Assembly (NCBI GenBank): GCA_022497155.1
Contig: MU385725.1
Span: forward strand, 620,001 to 684,000
Length of the DNA: 64,000 nt
From: Whalleya microplaca
Taxonomy: Eukaryota; Ascomycota; Sordariomycetes; Xylariales; Xylariaceae
Reading direction: 5' to 3'
A program made the translations under genes and the position numbers. How positions within the stretch are numbered: the first letter of the stretch is position 1; each line of letters starts with the position of its first letter. Positions 1 through 9,796 of this stretch are shown here, piece after piece. The notes below the pieces were generated by a model that worked only from the letters and a program-made list of their open reading frames with translations, did not search any database and was not told the origin of the DNA.

Positions 1-213
1 TCTAAGATTGCCATCCCAGCCCAAGTTTTCTAACACCTTAACGCTCAGCCTTTCTTCCCAATACCATTCCCACCCAATACCACACCTCACAATTCTCATT
101 ATCCATAAGTCATATCCTTCCATCTCAAGTTCGTTAAAATGAACATGATGCCGCCAGGGAATAAAGCGCCCTGGGCCCTGTATCATGCAATGTTAGGCAA
201 CTGCATAAGATAC

Positions 214-861
214 TTAAGAGTACACCACAGTGGCCTTGTCCAAGGACGAATCGAGGTCGTTCTTGCACTTGGTCGCAGCAGGAGCACAGGTGGGCACAAG
301 GTCGATGATGCCAAAGGCAAGGGTATCGACGCCTGCCTCGATGGTGCGGAGAACAGCAGCGATAGGGGCGGTGAAAGGGGTCGCAGCAAGAATGCTGTGC
401 TTGCCGATGATGGTGTCGAGGAGCTGTTGGTGAACGACAACGAACTGGGACGATTAGTATGTAGCTATGGAGTAGAGATAGGAACTGCGTACTTGGCGGA
501 AGGCTTCGCAGATGTCCAGCTGTTCCTTCGGCTGGAAGACAGTGTTCTTGCCGTTGACGCCTTTCATGCTCACAATATCCGCCTGAACCAATGTCACAAT
601 CTGATTGAAATTGGCGATAATTTGCTGCGTGCGTGTTAGCGAACCTGTGGAATACTCTAGACAACAAGCAATTGAATATATGCCTACCGGTCCAACTGTG
701 AAGAAGTTACCAATGTTGATGCTCCCAGCAAGGGTGTTAGTGCTAGAAGACACTACGGTGACTTGATGAACATTGGAGACGACATCATCGCAGGTAAGCG
801 AAGCCTGGACCTGAGAGACCGATAGGGCTGCGGTCGCGAGAGTGAGAAACTTGAACTGCAT
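214..861 (-). CDS. HsbA-family secreted cell-surface protein
   Basis: Exons 688..861, 493..624 and 214..444 give 178 aa. The two introns (63 and 48 bp) carry CTAAC/TACTAAT branch sites, and because both are multiples of three part of the gene reads through as one ORF. Residues 1-20 form a clear signal peptide (hydrophobic core, AxA-like end at VQA). The mature part is a helical, Ala/Thr-rich single domain of the usual HsbA/cell-wall galactomannoprotein length (about 180 aa), with a C-terminal Cys pair around the motif CAPAATKC. Family members are secreted, bind hydrophobic surfaces and can recruit cutinase-type hydrolases in Aspergillus oryzae. A role in wall or surface attachment is inferred. 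There is no GPI-type hydrophobic tail. The family call is made from overall pattern, without a search. Confidence 0.8.
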
Positions 862-2135
862 TTTGACGAATTGGTCTTCTGCAAACAGCTTATAAGGCTA
901 GATAGTAGGAGTTGATATTGAGATTGGAGTAGTAGATGTTGGTGATGAACCATTTGTAGAATTCGGCTGCCATCGAGGCCTCTTATATACTTGATCCTAC
1001 CTAGATGATATTGTTAAGGATCCATGTTCATTCTCACCTTCATGGTAGAATCACATTCCCTCTGATACCTATTGTGCGTTCCAAGGGCTGCTGATCATTG
1101 TCCAATCAAGGCAGTCACGGTACGTTTCGAAGGGATGCCACTTTTACATTTGAGAAATGGACTCTGCCGGGTCGTCCCGCCCGGCCGTTATTGAGGCTGA
1201 ACATTCCAATGGTGTCTCAAATCTCACGGCCTGAATCATCCCAACTTTTGAATTGGCTTTATATCTACATATCTAAGCTCCACGTGCATCGAAACGTAGA
1301 ACATGATTGAGTTACAGGACGGCTGTCGCAGATATTCAACTTGAAGAAGAGAGTATCGAAGGCATTTACCTGTGTTTTAGAAGCTTAGCATATCCTGGAG
1401 CTTGTCTAGCTTTCGAGTCTAGCCCTTTCATGTTTCGTCAACCATATGCTGTCTCTTATTAACACACAAAAAAGTAAATGCATCATGCCTCTTGTCTGAC
1501 ATGCCAACGTAACATTGGATAGATATGGTATCTAGAGAACAAATGTGAAGTGTACGCAGTAAGTGATCAGGGTTGGCCAACATGGACAGAACCTCTTTCC
1601 CTCAGACAGCAATTATTTCTCAGTCATATCTTCAAGACTGATACAATATTAACTTAACACATCTAAGTTCTTCAGCCAACTAATGTCGTCTTGATTATAA
1701 TGATATCACTGCTTTCCACAATCAGAAAAAGCGTAGGCTTAGTGAGGTACTAAGATCTATCCTTCGAGATCTTTATACAGATACACCAAAAAAGTTCTGA
1801 TAGCTGCCTCTAGAGAGACAATCCCTAGCCCATCAAGGTGCCAACTAATACGGTCATCCCTATGGCCCACATACTATGTTACGTTTCAAGAGAAAGCCTC
1901 CTTCGTGAAAGATAGATTCAAAAAAAGGAATGATATGCAACCTTAAAGTTAATTAGCGAGGTTGCTGGCATGGGGAATATGAGACATGGATCGCCTTCCG
2001 TCAATGCATATGCAAGTCATCTTCAAGCAAGCTGATAGGTAGCAGTATGTCTTGCATGCTTACTCGAGGGATACAATACAATCTTAGTCAATGTGGAGTA
2101 GGCTAAGAGAGACAACATCCTTCATCAGCCCGCCA
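862..2135. other. Intergenic region
   Basis: About 1.3 kb between the HsbA-family gene promoter and the 3' end of the beta-glucosidase gene. Short ORFs have no recognisable motif and no plausible splice partners. Apart from the TATA-like box I see nothing in it. Confidence 0.5.
982..989 (-). promoter_or_regulatory. Candidate TATA box of the HsbA-family gene
   Basis: Reading TATATAAG on the minus strand, about 120 nt before the start codon at 861. Position and sequence suit a core promoter of a strongly expressed secreted-protein gene; not tested. Confidence 0.45.
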
Positions 2136-4694
2136 CTATCTAACCTCTAAGTCGACTTCTGCTACAATATTACGAGAACTTGTCCCAACAAAACAGCGAT
2201 ATTTGCCCTTGTCCACTCTCCATTTGCCATTCGAATCTTTCCCCCCTTCTGCATCCACGTCGAACCAAGAGGTGCAGTCTGGACGGAGCTTTACCTCGAC
2301 AGACCTAGTCTCGCCCTTGGGCACTGCAACTTTTCCAAATCCAACGAGAGACTTCGGAGCACTTACACGGCCCAGCTGTTCAATTGCCTGTGACGGGGAG
2401 ACGTAGACTTGGACGACTTCGGCACCGTCGAAGTCACCCTTATTGGACACTTCGGCAATGACCGAGGCCGTAGACGAACCGTCTACAGTGATATGACCCT
2501 TGATGTGGGCGGTAATAGCAAATGTAGTGTAGGTCAACCCATACCCGAATTCCCAGAGTGGCTGAATGTTCTTGGCATCAAACCAACGATAGCCGACGAG
2601 GAGGCCTTCACCGTACTCAGAATAATCCCTCTCGGCATTGCCAGGAAACCACTTATGAGACCCATGATCCTCAAGCCGCACTGGGAAAGTAATCGGTAGC
2701 CTGCCAGAAGGACTAACGTGACCAAGAAGCACATCTGCGAGAGCGTTGCCATTCTCTTGGCCCTGATACCAAGCATGGACAATCGCTGGGGCTTCATCAA
2801 CCCAAGGCATGGCGATAGCGCTGGCGGACTGGGTCACCACGACAGTTTGCCGATTGGCGGCACATATCGCCGAAACAAGTTCATCGGTCCGCCGCGGTAA
2901 TACTAAGCTTGTACGGTCAATTCCCTCCTTCTCGGTGTCATTGTTATGGCCGACGACAAGCACCACTGCATCTGCATCTTTTGCGACTGCAATTGCTTCC
3001 TCAAATATTGCCTGCTCATCCTCACGCAACTGCATCCCCACTCGCACCCCAGAGATTGTGTGGAAGAGCGTGTTGTCGTGTGGTGGAACTGGCGGGGGAA
3101 CCACGATGTTGTTGATCGTAAAGCTATATTTACGCCCAGCTTCTAGTTCCAAGCTCTGGAGTCGGTTGACACTGCCACAGTTCATAAAGGTGCCACCGGT
3201 CTGGGTCCATTCGGTATTATCGATGAGGAGTTTATCCTCAATGAAAAGCTGCGCTTTTCCTGTACACGACAGACTGAAGTCATACATTCCAGAAGTAAGG
3301 GGCTGTAAGACTCCTCTAACGCGGTAACAATGAGGCTTTCCCCGAAGACTTTCGGGAGTGTCACCGTCACTCATCATGAAGACCATGGAGTTTTGCCAAT
3401 GTGATGAGCCTATCACATCCCCTTCAAAAGTATGACCAGCATAGAAGTCGACTTGGACTCCTACCTTCTCCCCATTTGGAGTTCTTAGAATGTTCCCTGG
3501 TAATGGAGGCTGGAGATTTGTGTATATGCCACGAGAATATGTGATCTCAACTTTCTCATTCACAGACTGCGCCGCTGCTGAGACTGATTCAAAGGGAGTG
3601 GTGATATAGTAGGGGTTCACAGCCGCGCTTCCAGTTCCGCCTGTAGTGGGCTTTTTAGCATTAGGTCCGATGATGGCGAGCTTATTGATCTTGGAGAGCT
3701 GTAATGGAAGTAAGCCCTTATTTTTGAGCAGCACGATTGAGCTAGCTGCTGCCTCCCGGGTCGTTTGACGAAACTCGGGTAGATCCGAATTCTTCTCTTT
3801 ATTCGATTCCACCGACAGGTCACTTTTGCCGAGAAGCTTTGCTCGGTCGAGTAGTTCCAAGACCCTCCGAACGGAAACATCGATATGCTCCTTCTCCGAT
3901 ACATGACCTGCTTTGATTGCTGACAATAATGCTGACCCATAGCGTATGGGCGGTCCTGGCATTTCTAGATCGGAGCCGGCTCGAATACTCCCCACTGTAT
4001 CATTCATACCTCCCCAGTCACTCACTGTCATGCCCGTGTATTTCCATTCGTCTCTAAGGATGGTGCGCATGAGATGCTTGTTGACATCTGCGTGCTCGCC
4101 ATTAATCTTCGGATATGCCGTCATCAATGTCCATGGGTCAGCGTCAAGGGACATATGAAAGGGCCTCAGATAGATTTCCCGTAAGGTGCGCTCGTCAATC
4201 TGCTCATCCATATTGAACCGGCGCGTTTCTTGGTCATTGGCAACGTAATGTTTTACACATGCACCGACCCCTTGGCTCTGCACTCCTTTCACATAGCTCG
4301 TAGCCATAACGCCTGTGAGATACGGGTCTTCGCCGAAATTTTCGAAGTTCCTGCCGCCAAGTGGCGAACGAGAAATATTCATCGTCGGAGCCAACAGGAC
4401 GTTGGCATTTTTGCTGCGTGCTTCTGCGCCCAGCACTCCGCCGACACGCTCAATCAACGCCGGATCAAACGTAGCAGCTAGGGAGATTCCACAGGGGATC
4501 ATCGTCGTATGAGTTCCATCAGTCCAGGTTGCGCCTCTGACACCAGCTGGTCCGTCTGTCATCTTAAGACTGGGGATTCCCAAGCGGTCGACGTTCAACG
4601 TCTCCCACATATTCTTCCCTGCCAGCAGCATGCATTTTTCTTCGAGCGTCAACGCCGACAACAACCCGTCAATTGATGTTTTCGGGTTACCCAT
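2136..4694 (-). CDS. GH3 beta-glucosidase with PA14 insert, no signal peptide
   Basis: Single-exon gene, 852 aa. The N-terminal GH3 barrel shows the motifs MTDGPAG (about residues 45-51), GRNFENFGEDP (114-124), KHY (148-150) and SDWG with the nucleophile Asp at about residue 226. A PA14 carbohydrate-binding insert follows at roughly 410-545 inside the second domain, and a fibronectin-III-like C-terminal domain at about 760-845. This is the standard layout of fungal bglI/bglK-type beta-glucosidases, which release glucose from beta-glucosides. There is no signal peptide at the first Met, so the enzyme is probably intracellular. It lies divergent to the FAD hydroxylase across a 719-bp shared upstream region, at the edge of the catabolic cluster. 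It may release an aglycone for that pathway (inference) or be an unrelated neighbour. Confidence 0.93.
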   Translation of the reverse strand: MGNPKTSIDGLLSALTLEEKCMLLAGKNMWETLNVDRLGIPSLKMTDGPAGVRGATWTDGTHTTMIPCGISLAATFDPALIERVGGVLGAEARSKNANVLLAPTMNISRSPLGGRNFENFGEDPYLTGVMATSYVKGVQSQGVGACVKHYVANDQETRRFNMDEQIDERTLREIYLRPFHMSLDADPWTLMTAYPKINGEHADVNKHLMRTILRDEWKYTGMTVSDWGGMNDTVGSIRAGSDLEMPGPPIRYGSALLSAIKAGHVSEKEHIDVSVRRVLELLDRAKLLGKSDLSVESNKEKNSDLPEFRQTTREAAASSIVLLKNKGLLPLQLSKINKLAIIGPNAKKPTTGGTGSAAVNPYYITTPFESVSAAAQSVNEKVEITYSRGIYTNLQPPLPGNILRTPNGEKVGVQVDFYAGHTFEGDVIGSSHWQNSMVFMMSDGDTPESLRGKPHCYRVRGVLQPLTSGMYDFSLSCTGKAQLFIEDKLLIDNTEWTQTGGTFMNCGSVNRLQSLELEAGRKYSFTINNIVVPPPVPPHDNTLFHTISGVRVGMQLREDEQAIFEEAIAVAKDADAVVLVVGHNNDTEKEGIDRTSLVLPRRTDELVSAICAANRQTVVVTQSASAIAMPWVDEAPAIVHAWYQGQENGNALADVLLGHVSPSGRLPITFPVRLEDHGSHKWFPGNAERDYSEYGEGLLVGYRWFDAKNIQPLWEFGYGLTYTTFAITAHIKGHITVDGSSTASVIAEVSNKGDFDGAEVVQVYVSPSQAIEQLGRVSAPKSLVGFGKVAVPKGETRSVEVKLRPDCTSWFDVDAEGGKDSNGKWRVDKGKYRCFVGTSSRNIVAEVDLEVR

Positions 4695-5413
4695 ATTGCC
4701 TTGTGTTGAAGACCGGTAAATGTGATGTCGCTAAAAATAAAAAGGGTTCATTGTCATGATGCTGCGAGCAGCCACTGAACTATTCACAACCCATCGTGGG
4801 GAAGCATGAAGATGCTAGCCTACCATGGCTCCACCATTTTCGGACAACACCCGATCTTGCCAAGCCGGTTGCCATCTAATGGAATCACTACGACGAGCTT
4901 TACGTAACGAGAGGCGCGTGAGTCCTAGTTCGGAGACGTGTATGCGAGGTTGGAGTTTCGGTTGGGTTTGTTTAGCTCCTGTGCCTGGAGGTACGCGGCG
5001 GCGTCAGGGGTCGGAGGTGGATCGCTTCGTCAGCGCTCAAGTCCGAGCTACGTCTGCAAATGCAATAACAAGGGTATGCACAAAATGGTGATAAAACAAG
5101 CCAAGGCGCGTTCTGCTCTGAGGGGTCACAAGCCCAGATTGCTATCGACCGTAGTTCCACTTCATATCTCGATGTGCCATACTATCTATCTGGTGGAGAC
5201 TATCCAAGTAAATCCTCCGCGATGCTAGATGCGCCAACCAGGTCATCCGCAATGAGGATTAGACACAGAATTGGCCGAGCGGCTTTATCCGGCCACTCAC
5301 CTCTCGGGATTACATACCATCGCTCGAGGTCGTGATATTCAAGACATCATGTCGCACTTGACATGAAGCACCTCTTGTCCGCTCAAAGCTCGTAATCGAA
5401 TTTTCTCATCAAG
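4695..5413. other. Shared upstream region of beta-glucosidase and FAD hydroxylase
   Basis: Divergent promoter of 719 bp. It holds TCGG-N7-CCGA at 4840..4854 and TGGCCG-N12-CGGCCA at 5272..5295, CGG/CCG-ended inverted repeats of the kind bound by Zn2Cys6 dimers. No coding region is supported here. Confidence 0.5.
5272..5295. promoter_or_regulatory. Inverted repeat TGGCCG-N12-CGGCCA
   Basis: Perfect 6-bp arms with a 12-nt spacer, 118 nt before the FAD hydroxylase start. CGG/CCG ends suit a Zn2Cys6 dimer such as the regulators at 14.3 or 23.1 kb. A chance occurrence cannot be excluded. Confidence 0.3.
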
Positions 5414-6796
5414 ATGGGTTTTGCGAACAGGCGTATCGCCGTCGTTGGCGGTGGCCTCGGCGGGATGGCCTTTATGAACTCCGCTCTTCACTCCGGTTTG
5501 ACTAACATCCACCTGTACGAGGCGGCGCCTCAATTTACGGAGGTTGGCGCAGGCGTGAATATCAGCGCGAACGGGAACCGCCTGATTGACGCGTTCGGTC
5601 TAGGCGACGATATGCTCTGGAAATCATCGCGCAACCCTCCATCGTATATGGAGTACTTCCACTACCGGACAGGCGATTTCCTTGGCCAGATTGACGAGTT
5701 CGGCGAACCACGCTCACGACAGATTCATCGAGCGCATCTTCTTGAAGTTTTCAAGAAGAATATTCCGGATTCGTACATCTCACTGAACAAGAGACTTGTT
5801 AGCTTAGACTGGAACGTGACTAAGAACTGTTATCAGCTCTCCTTCCAGGACGGTACTGTAACCGAAGCAGACATTGTGGTTGGTTGTGATGGAATTAAGT
5901 CAGTTGTGAGGCAGCAGCACTTAGGTCTGACCGACAATCCCGTGTACTCTGGTCAGATGGTATACCGTGGTTACGTTTCGTATGACGATTTGACTCCGGA
6001 TACCGCAGCTTTGCTGAAACGAACTGTCAATTTTCGCGGCCCTAAACGCCATGTCTTAACATTACCTATCGGCAATGACGAGTCTAAAACAGCACGTGTC
6101 GGAATTATTGGGTTTATGACGGAGCCTCTTGAAGGTTGGAAGTCAGAAAGCTGGTTAGGAACCGCTCCAGTCGATGACCTGTATGAACACGTCAAGGGCT
6201 GGACTGGGGCTGTCCAGGAGATCATTGAAGGATTACGAAAGGGGTCAGAGGATGGCCGCATATTGAAACAAACTCTGTATGTGCGAGAACCGACTGCGCA
6301 ATGGTACGATGTTCGACCGGAACAAGTCGAATCTGGTGTTGTCCTGGTCGGAGACTCTGTCCACTCTACGCTCCCTCATCAAGGTAAGGAGTCTGTTGTT
6401 CTACCCCCCCTATTGTCACAACTTCTCACAAGAACTATCTCTATAGGACAAGGTACTTGCCAGGCGATAGAGTCAGGCTTTGCGCTTGCACAGATCCTCA
6501 AGCACTGGAGGAATGATGACTTGGCATCGGCCTTCAAGTTCTATCAAGACTTCCGAAAGCCGCGCACCGATCGCATCACCCAGTCCAGCTATGAGACAGG
6601 CAAGATGGCCAGTGCTGATATTCCCGAAGAAACGTGGGCTACGGCTTTTAACCCCTCCGCCGTTCGTGAGCGTATGAAGTGGGTTATGGAATACGATTTG
6701 CTTGCGGACCTAGTAGAGAAGATGGAGAAGGTTCAGTCGGCTTCTTCAGATACCCAACCTCCAGACCAAGCTGTTCCAGTGGTAGTCTCTAGTTAG
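5414..6796 (+). CDS. FAD-dependent aromatic hydroxylase (salicylate hydroxylase-like)
   Basis: Exons 5414..6383 and 6447..6796 (63-bp intron) give 439 aa. The N-terminal dinucleotide fold has VVGGGLGG at residues 10-17. The second FAD motif GDSVH lies near residue 313 and is followed by LPHQGQG, a hallmark of class A flavoprotein hydroxylases. The intron falls inside that HQG|QG motif and its removal restores it. Family members use NAD(P)H and O2 to hydroxylate a phenol or hydroxypyridine, sometimes with decarboxylation. No signal or membrane segment is seen, so it is probably cytosolic. Next to LigB, aldolase and M20 genes, it most plausibly makes the diol that the LigB enzyme cleaves (inference). 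The substrate cannot be read from sequence. Confidence 0.9.
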   Translation: MGFANRRIAVVGGGLGGMAFMNSALHSGLTNIHLYEAAPQFTEVGAGVNISANGNRLIDAFGLGDDMLWKSSRNPPSYMEYFHYRTGDFLGQIDEFGEPRSRQIHRAHLLEVFKKNIPDSYISLNKRLVSLDWNVTKNCYQLSFQDGTVTEADIVVGCDGIKSVVRQQHLGLTDNPVYSGQMVYRGYVSYDDLTPDTAALLKRTVNFRGPKRHVLTLPIGNDESKTARVGIIGFMTEPLEGWKSESWLGTAPVDDLYEHVKGWTGAVQEIIEGLRKGSEDGRILKQTLYVREPTAQWYDVRPEQVESGVVLVGDSVHSTLPHQGKESVVLPPLLSQLLTRTISIGQGTCQAIESGFALAQILKHWRNDDLASAFKFYQDFRKPRTDRITQSSYETGKMASADIPEETWATAFNPSAVRERMKWVMEYDLLADLVEKMEKVQSASSDTQPPDQAVPVVVSS

Positions 6797-7636
6797 CTGT
6801 ATTTATAGAGTCTATAAAATGCCACTTTCCTCTTCCCGTTATTAAATTGGCTTTTTAATAATCGTAGCTGATGTACTACCTGCGCTATGCGATAAATAGC
6901 TTCTGGCCGGGACTTACTAACACACAGAGCGTCTTCAAATTACTTGCAACCTACATCAATACACTCTGTGAAGATTTAGATTTACACCCATACCTAATCT
7001 TGAAGCCATATCGCTTTGATACTCGTATCGGCGTCTCCCCTTTACTAGGGACGGAGGCCGAATTTTACCCTCCCTATTCTGGTATCTTTTCACCCACCAT
7101 ACCAGATCCGGAAAAGCCGTAGAATGATACCTGAACTATGCATGTATGAAGAAACTTCCCCGCTAGCTTCTCCGTCTAGCGCGCATAGCAACCAGAGGAA
7201 AGAGATACCTCTGTCAATACCATTGTTAGGTCGAGCGAGCGGAGCTAGCCCCCATACAACACAGACAACACTACGATCTGGATCTCCATCGCGAATGTCA
7301 CGGGTCCCGCTAAGCGTCGCCGTATCGGTAACTCATCCAATGGATCAGCTCCCGTTGTAATCTCCCCCTGTCATCCCAGATAGAAGTCTGGGGTAGTGCC
7401 GTGCGCTCTTCTCCTTTGACAGGGGTCCTTGTTGATACGCGCAACGCACCCCCAGAGGGACACGCAAGTTGATGATATATGCTGCATGTTCTTGTCGCAA
7501 AATGTTAATAACAATGATACACTTAATAATATGATGTGTCATTATTTATTGTAGTAGTCCGTTCAACAGCTTCTTCGTATCTAAGTTCACAGGCGAGTTG
7601 TCACATGCAGTCAGCTCCACGAGCTATCTTGTTATC
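6797..7636. other. Intergenic region before the MFS transporter
   Basis: 840 bp between two genes on the same strand. Two ORFs of about 80 codons (6871..7122, 7124..7360) show no motif and unlikely composition, so I do not call them. It presumably holds the 3' end of the hydroxylase transcript and the transporter promoter. Confidence 0.45.
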
Positions 7637-9182
7637 ATGGCCAATAGCATCTTCGCGCCTTTGCGCTCTATGAGCCTGACAACGGCGCTTGTCATCTCAG
7701 TGTGTGTTGTCGACTCTGTCACCATTGCCTACGATGGCTCTCTTATGGGGTCTCTCAATGTCCTGGCCTCGTACAACAGCTATTTCGCGATATCGACGAC
7801 GACGAAGGCTGTCAATTCGGCTGCTACTTATATTGGTGCCGTCTTGATCGCCCCCTTTTCTGGTCGACTAATCGACTGGAAAGGCAGAAAGCTAGGAATA
7901 TTGATCAGCGCTCTATTGAACATACTGGGTGCTGTCATTGGATGCGCCTCGCAGAATATCGCGATGTTCATAGCGGGACGAGTGATTGTCGGGATGGGAG
8001 CTGGGCTTGCCCAAACTTCCGCAGGAACTTATGTCGGAGAGACAACGAACCCTATCGTCCGTCCCTTTGCCTTGGGTCTCTACTTCACCTGCTGGGCATT
8101 GGGTTCATTTCTTGCTGCCGGCATAACCTATGGTGTAGGTGTTGCATCTTTATATCGTACGGTTTTCCACTAACAGGAAATAGGCTGCAAAACTGGAGCC
8201 TTCTACATGGGCATGGAGATGCCCTACTCTCTTGCAAGGCTTGTGTCCGCTTCTTATACTTGGAGTTCTCTACTTCATCCCTGAATCGCCGCGCTGGCTA
8301 GCCTACAACGATAGGCGAGAGGAAACCCTTGAAGTACTGGCGACGATTAATAATTCTACTAAGGAGGATGTAAGAGTTCAAGTCCAATACAAGGAAATCG
8401 TTGATACAATGGACTATGAAAAGTCTGAGGGCCGCGGCATGGGCTTCAAGGAAATTGTCCGTACTGCACCCAACCGCAAACGTCTCATACTGGCTCTATC
8501 AATCGCGCCATTGACGATGTTGACTGGGTCGAACATCATCACCTACTATTTCGGCGATATTCTCAGTCAGGCAGGCATTACTAACTCAACCACGCAACTT
8601 GAGATCAACCTTATCCTGTCGGCCTGGCAGTTCGTTGTGGCTTTGATTGGGTCTCTGCTAGCAGAACGGATTGGTCGTCGATACCTCTGCCTACTGTCTC
8701 TGGGTACATGCACGGTATTCTTTTATCTTCTTGGGGGGCTTACCGCCCGATATGGTACCTCGACAGACACATCAGGGATCTATGGCACTGTTGCCTGCAT
8801 CTTCCTCTTCTTGGGCGCGTACGCCTTTGGTCTTACCCCATTAACCAATATGTACGGCCCAGAGGTGCTGTCCTACAACATTAGAGGAACGGGAATGGCA
8901 ATGTTCACGCTTGTGGCTAAGGTATGTGGTGTGTTCGTAACCATGGTGTTTCCTTATTTGTTCGACAGCATCGGCTGGAAAACTTATATGGTAAATGCAT
9001 CATGGAACATTCTGTTTTGGCTGTTTGTGTATTTCTACTGGGTCGAGACGAAGGGAAAGACACTCGAGGAGATTGATGAGCTATTCGATGGCCAGAAACA
9101 CTCCGACGTACCAGATCTGGATGTAGTCAACGACAAAGGTGATCTAGAGTTGAATGTCGAGGAAGTGACTATTGGCAAGTGA
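7637..9182 (+). CDS. MFS sugar-porter-type transporter
   Basis: Exons 7637..8134 and 8184..9182 (49-bp intron with CACTAAC branch) give 498 aa. ATG 7637 is the first ATG in frame. Sugar-porter signatures are in order: DGSLMGSL in TM1, GRLIDWKGRK between TM2 and TM3, PESPRWL after TM6, RIGRR between TM8 and TM9, and a C-terminal VETKGKTLEEIDELF. About 12 hydrophobic segments are visible, so it is a plasma-membrane proton symporter of the hexose/disaccharide/quinate group. Within the cluster it may import the sugar conjugate or an aromatic acid such as a quinate-type substrate. Substrate is not determined by sequence. Confidence 0.92.
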
Positions 9183-9796
9183 TGTTGCTAAGCAGGTGTC
9201 AGGTGCCATGGGATCGGGGAACATAGGTAACAATCGCAGTTGTTAGATTTACCAGCTTTAGTTTTATCTATTCATTGTGACATTATCGACTGATAGATAA
9301 TTCTATATTAACTGACAAATGCAAAAGGTGTTGAGTATCGAGTGATTGGGAAGCACATTGCTCAATTGTCATGCATCCCACGCTGCTAGCGACTCTTAAA
9401 TATGCCTGGTAGCCGTCCTGGCAAAGCATCACATACCAACCTACTAATATATTGGTAACTCGCGTAGATTGGTATTTGAGATCGGCCGTCAAACTCGCCA
9501 CCGAGCTGCTCCTTGGTAAAGACGAAATCTTGATTCACCAACAAAGGGCAAGGTGAAAGGTGGGATCGCATATCCCCGCGTCCCACCCCTTTCGATAACA
9601 CATGCGCATATCAGATAAGCTGTTACATGGATTCGAAGGAACCTAGACCTGCTACAGTTACGAAAGAATAGTCAGAATGATATCGATACAATCGAGAATT
9701 CCTGTATATGAGTTTATGTCTTTCAACTCTACTACTAGACTAGAAGTAATTCCTGACCACTATATTCGTCAGACTTCGAGTAAGGAGCTGTGATTG
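9183..9796. other. Upstream region of the NCS1 permease
   Basis: 614 bp without a supported gene. It holds the inverted repeat at 9559..9587, whose spacer contains CCCCGCG, matching the motif in other cluster promoters. Confidence 0.45.
9559..9587. promoter_or_regulatory. Inverted repeat GGTGGGA-N15-TCCCACC enclosing CCCCGCG
   Basis: Perfect 7-bp arms around a 15-nt spacer, about 210 nt before the NCS1 start. The spacer reads CGCGGGGAT on the minus strand, close to TCGCGGGGT in two other cluster promoters. It could be an operator or a 5'UTR hairpin. Confidence 0.35.

Noticed and set aside
134..667. 177-aa and 166-aa ORFs on opposite strands over the HsbA-like gene
   Set aside because: They are other-frame readings of a three-exon gene whose spliced product has a signal peptide and family pattern.
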